From Anammoximicrobium sp032229885 (GTDB lineage Bacteria > Planctomycetota > Planctomycetia > Pirellulales > Pirellulaceae): a stretch of DNA of 17,072 nucleotides. The first letter of the stretch is position 1. Each line of letters starts with the position of its first letter. The translations under genes and the position numbers were made by a program. Positions 14,744 to 17,072 of the stretch are shown here, piece by piece. The notes under the pieces are model-generated. The model ran no database searches. It saw only the letters and a program-made list of their open reading frames with translations, and was not told the origin of the DNA. Where the stretch lies: contig JAVYAJ010000413.1 in NCBI GenBank assembly GCA_032229885.1, forward strand, positions 1 to 17,072, given 5' to 3'.

Positions 14744-16267
14744 ATGGCAGGCAAGGTCACGCGTCGAGCGTTCGTGGGCGCGACGGTCGCGTCGAGTGCA
14801 TTTACGATCGTCCCCAGGCACGTTTTGGGAGGCGTCGGCCGAGTCGCACCCAACGAGAAGATCACCTTGGCCCATATCGGCATGGGCACGCAGGGATTTC
14901 GCGAACTGGGATCGTTGTTGGCCGATCCCCAGATCCAGATCGTCGCCGTGTGCGATCCCAACACGGCCAGCAGTGATTATCCGGAATGGGGCAAGGGACA
15001 GGTGCTCAACCAGATCCGCGGCTACTTGGGCGATCAGTCCTGGCGGGCCGACGAACGCGGCTGCCCGGGCGGCCGTGAGATCGGCCGCGAGGTGGTCGAC
15101 ACCTATTACGCTCGGCAGCGCGGGGCGGGCGGCTTCAAAGCGTGCGCCGCGTATGCCGACTTTCGCGAGCTCTTGGACCAACACGCTGACATCGACGCCG
15201 TCAAGATCATGACGCCGGATCATCTGCACGCGACCATCGCCGTGGCCGCCATGAAGAAGGGCAAGCACGTGATGATGCACAAGCCGATCGCCAATCGCCT
15301 GGCGGAAGGTCGGCTGGTTGTGGAAACTGCGCGGCAAAGCAAGGTGGCCACGCATCTGTTGGCCCACGGCGCCGCGCCCGGCAACGAACGAATCGCGGAG
15401 CGGATCCTGGAGGGGGCGATCGGCCGCATCCGCGAGATCCACAACTGGACGAACCGGCCGGTATGGCCTCAGTACACGGAAATCCCCCCAGATCGACCGC
15501 CCATCCCGCTGGGGTTCGATTGGCAGTTGTGGCTGGGACCGGCCGTGGACCGTCCCTACCATCCGCACTACACGCACACGGTCTTCCGCGGCTGGTACGA
15601 TTTCGGCGGCGGCTCGATGGCCGACATGGGCATCTACAGCCTGTGGCCCGTGTTCAAGGCGCTCGATCTGGCCCCGCCGACCGCCGCCCAGGCCTGGAAG
15701 ACGCACACCTGCGCGATCGAGGACAATGTGTGCCGAACCGTGGCCAACGATTTCGCGTACCCCACGGCTTGTACGATCCACTTGACGTTCGGCGCATCCA
15801 GCCGTGCACCCGCGTTGGACCTGTTCTGGTACGATGGCGGCATGCTGCCGCGCCTGCCCGCCGAGTTGGAGGCCCACCAGTTCGATCTGGCACGCGAGGG
15901 CATTTTGTTCGTCGGCGAGCAGGGATCGATCCTGGCCGGGTTTCACGGGCAGGATCCCCAACTGTTCGCGTCCGGCAAGCGGACGCCGCTGTGGAAGGAT
16001 GCCCCGCCCCAGCCGCCGGTCGAGCGGGGGCGACGCCCCCATCCCTATCCGAGTTGGATCGAGGCGATCCGTGGCGGCGAGCAATCCGCCGGTAGCTTCC
16101 TACATGCGGGCTCGATCACCGACGCGGTGAATTTGGGAACCGTCGCGCTGCGGGCCGGCCGGAAGGTGCTCTTCGACAGCCAAGAGATGCAGATCACCAA
16201 CGCCCCCGGGGCGAACCGATATCTCGTTCGCCAGTACCGGCCAGGCTGGGAACTGCCGACTGGTTAG
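14744..16267 (+). CDS. Tat-exported Gfo/Idh/MocA family oxidoreductase (long form)
   Basis: 507-residue NAD(P)-dependent oxidoreductase of the Gfo/Idh/MocA family with a twin-arginine leader (TRRAFV at 6-11, hydrophobic to about residue 29). The Rossmann motif is GMGTQG (46-51), then VAVCDPN (67-73). An insert of about 60 residues (75-135, around GDQSWRADERGCPGG) precedes YADFRELLDQ. The usual EKP is HKP (179-181, in MMHKPIANRL), keeping the key Lys180. The C-terminal domain includes WYDFGGGSMADMGIYSLWPV and ends YLVRQYRPGWELPTG. The ATG at 14744 is chosen because GAGGAG (14731-14736) lies 7 nt upstream and the Tat leader starts there. It shares FTIVPR(N/H)VLG at the end of the leader with the other oxidoreductase in the window, but it is longer and from a different subgroup. 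It follows the DUF4838 gene by 226 bp. Its substrate is unknown. Confidence 0.88.
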   Translation: MAGKVTRRAFVGATVASSAFTIVPRHVLGGVGRVAPNEKITLAHIGMGTQGFRELGSLLADPQIQIVAVCDPNTASSDYPEWGKGQVLNQIRGYLGDQSWRADERGCPGGREIGREVVDTYYARQRGAGGFKACAAYADFRELLDQHADIDAVKIMTPDHLHATIAVAAMKKGKHVMMHKPIANRLAEGRLVVETARQSKVATHLLAHGAAPGNERIAERILEGAIGRIREIHNWTNRPVWPQYTEIPPDRPPIPLGFDWQLWLGPAVDRPYHPHYTHTVFRGWYDFGGGSMADMGIYSLWPVFKALDLAPPTAAQAWKTHTCAIEDNVCRTVANDFAYPTACTIHLTFGASSRAPALDLFWYDGGMLPRLPAELEAHQFDLAREGILFVGEQGSILAGFHGQDPQLFASGKRTPLWKDAPPQPPVERGRRPHPYPSWIEAIRGGEQSAGSFLHAGSITDAVNLGTVALRAGRKVLFDSQEMQITNAPGANRYLVRQYRPGWELPTG

Positions 16268-16287
16268 GCTCGGCTACCGCCACATTT

Positions 16288-16302
16288 GCTCGCCAAGCGA
16301 GC
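16288..16302 (+). terminator. Hairpin after the second oxidoreductase, weak terminator candidate
   Basis: GCTCGC (16288-16293) and GCGAGC (16297-16302) form a 6-bp stem with a three-base loop CAA, 20 bp after the stop of the oxidoreductase. No T-run follows, so factor-independent termination is not assured. Confidence 0.3.
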
Positions 16303-16503
16303 TGAGCGTCGCGCGAGAGTGCCGGCGACTTCCGTGACCTTCATCTCCCGAAGGAAATGTCGGGCTTGTGCAGGACATCCAGTTCCACCGAACGAAGTCT
16401 TGCACCGCCCCAAACCCGAACTGGCCGCACGATGGCCGTAAATGGGCACGAAATGAGCAGTAGATCGGGGATCGTCGCGCGAGGCTTTCGCCACGTCATA
16501 CTG

Positions 16504-16764
16504 TCAGACTATAGCCTCCCGTTCCAAACAATTCGTGTCCAAACGCGAGATAAACCCGGAAGCACCACAATACGGCAGTAGTATTCGTGTGTGGCGCCAA
16601 TTGAAGCTACCGCCGAGCAGGTAGTGCGGACGCGACAGAGCGCGTCTCGCCAGCCAGGCGCGTCGAACCCCGGAGGAGACTTTTGGTGAGTGGCGCCAGC
16701 CCTTTAAAGCTAGCACGTACGCGCGATCACGATGGAATTCCGTGAATCTAGTGAAGCATGGCAA
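16504..16764 (-). CDS. Doubtful 86-residue hypothetical frame
   Basis: Open frame of 86 residues on the minus strand starting at a TTG, with no ribosome binding site. The product is rich in Arg, Leu, Trp and His (for example GGSFNWRHTRILLPY) and has no domain I recognise. It is less shadow-like than the other spurious frames because no gene opposes it. It could equally be translated noise from a dispersed non-coding repeat, since it spans both GTGGCGCCA words. No function is proposed. Confidence 0.18.
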   Translation of the reverse strand: MPCFTRFTEFHRDRAYVLALKGWRHSPKVSSGVRRAWLARRALSRPHYLLGGSFNWRHTRILLPYCGASGFISRLDTNCLEREAIV

Positions 16765-16814
16765 TGTGCGGGCGGAGACGTTTTCGTCTAGGACCAGTCG
16801 AAGCAGCAGCTCAG

Positions 16815-16860
16815 CCGTAGAATGGAGGGACGGAGTCAGTTTTCTCGGCCCATTCTACGG
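16815..16860. repeat. 11-bp inverted repeat before the transposase start
   Basis: CCGTAGAATGG (16815-16825) is matched perfectly by CCATTCTACGG (16850-16860) with a 24-nt loop. The right arm abuts and overlaps by two bases the transposase ribosome binding site GGAGAGG (16859-16865), which lies before the ATG at 16870. In a transcript reading in from the left, this stem could limit ribosome access. Confidence 0.7.
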
Positions 16861-16869
16861 AGAGGTACG

Positions 16870-17072
16870 ATGTCGTTGATGAATACGCTGATCGATCGCT
16901 TCACCAAGGACGCCCCCGTGGCCGTTATGACGCGAGCGTTGTTCGTCAATACTCTCGCCCCGAAGGAATTGGATACCATTTTCCAGGACTGTGCCGAGAA
17001 CCAATACGAAGGCGAACTCTTGTTCTCCACCGCGGTGCATTTGCTCGCGTTGGCGGTCACCAAGCAACAGCC
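16870..17072 (+). CDS. IS4-family transposase, 5' part (cut by the window edge)
   Basis: The first 67 codons of a longer frame that runs off the window. The product starts MSLMNTLIDRFTKDAP and continues MTRALFVNTLAPKELDTIF, then YEGELLFSTAVHLLALAV. This matches from memory the N-terminal region of planctomycete IS4-type transposases (a helical DNA-binding part ending in ELLFSTVV-like sequence). The catalytic DDE residues would lie beyond the edge. The ATG at 16870 follows GGAGAGG (16859-16865) by 4 nt. The family assignment rests on this short N-terminal match only, so the copy may or may not be intact. Confidence 0.7.
   Translation, partial: MSLMNTLIDRFTKDAPVAVMTRALFVNTLAPKELDTIFQDCAENQYEGELLFSTAVHLLALAVTKQQ

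Larger units (their letters stand above)
16268..16869. other. Gene-poor stretch before the insertion sequence
   Basis: About 600 bp, visibly less GC-rich than the rest of the window, with no recognised gene. It holds a hairpin at 16288-16302 and two copies of the palindrome-containing word GTGGCGCCA (16591-16599 and 16690-16698), 99 bp apart. A minus-strand TTG-initiated frame lies over them (16504-16764). The composition change suggests acquired or remodelled DNA next to the mobile element. Confidence 0.5.
16815..17072 (+). mobile_element. Left part of an IS4-type insertion sequence (boundary not defined)
   Basis: Inferred from the transposase start at 16870 and the inverted repeat just upstream. 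The left terminal repeat cannot be fixed because the right end is outside the window, so 16815 is only a working boundary; the element may begin earlier. Confidence 0.5.

Noticed and set aside
16264..16494. Minus-strand frame of 76 residues
   Set aside because: No ribosome binding site or recognisable domain, Arg/Ser-rich product, and it overlaps the end of the oxidoreductase gene.

Overview
The window is GC-rich bacterial DNA that most resembles a planctomycete, probably of the Pirellula/Rhodopirellula side of the phylum. This rests on gene content and not on a marker gene. The evidence is two twin-arginine-exported Gfo/Idh/MocA-type oxidoreductases, a HEAT-repeat protein, a large exported DUF4838 protein, a FliA-type sigma factor following flhA-flhF, and the start of an IS4-type transposase.

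Layout. On the minus strand at the left are a HEAT-repeat protein (102-944) and an exported Gfo/Idh/MocA oxidoreductase (1117-2337). They diverge, across about 500 bp, from a plus-strand flagellar group: flhA (2841-4811), flhF (4827-6062) and fliA (6452-7285). A gene-free stretch of about 700 bp rich in inverted repeats (7286-7984) separates this group from a two-gene heme/cytochrome unit, ccsA-hemA, whose genes overlap by ATGA (7985-10164). An NAD-dependent sugar epimerase follows (10353-11342). Next come a 1016-residue DUF4838 protein (11467-14517) and a second Tat-exported Gfo/Idh/MocA protein (14744-16267). The last 800 bp are less GC-rich and hold no convincing gene until the 5' end of an IS4-type transposase, cut by the window edge (16870-17072).

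How the genes work together. FlhA (export gate), FlhF (SRP-type GTPase for flagellum placement) and FliA (late flagellar sigma factor) form a motility module; no flhG is present between flhF and fliA. HemA makes the first committed precursor of tetrapyrroles, and the HemX/CcsA-like membrane protein beside it links heme supply to cytochrome c maturation. The DUF4838 protein and the exported oxidoreductases fit the processing of complex glycans, which is an inference from family and export signals.

Most unusual points. (1) The DUF4838 protein begins with a heavy-metal-associated (HMA) domain that has lost the second cysteine of its CxxC motif. This is joined to the exported part through ten 15-bp tandem units that encode a pentapeptide-repeat-like, Ala-rich segment, which also reads as an internal signal peptide. 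(2) FlhA seems to lack most of cytoplasmic subdomain D2, the chaperone-docking region, and has Leu in place of the conserved Lys of the FHIPEP signature. (3) An 11-bp inverted repeat abuts the transposase ribosome binding site. (4) Several strong dyads lie in the leader region before ccsA-hemA. No tRNA, rRNA or CRISPR array was seen. I found no clear defence system or other wholly new multi-gene system.
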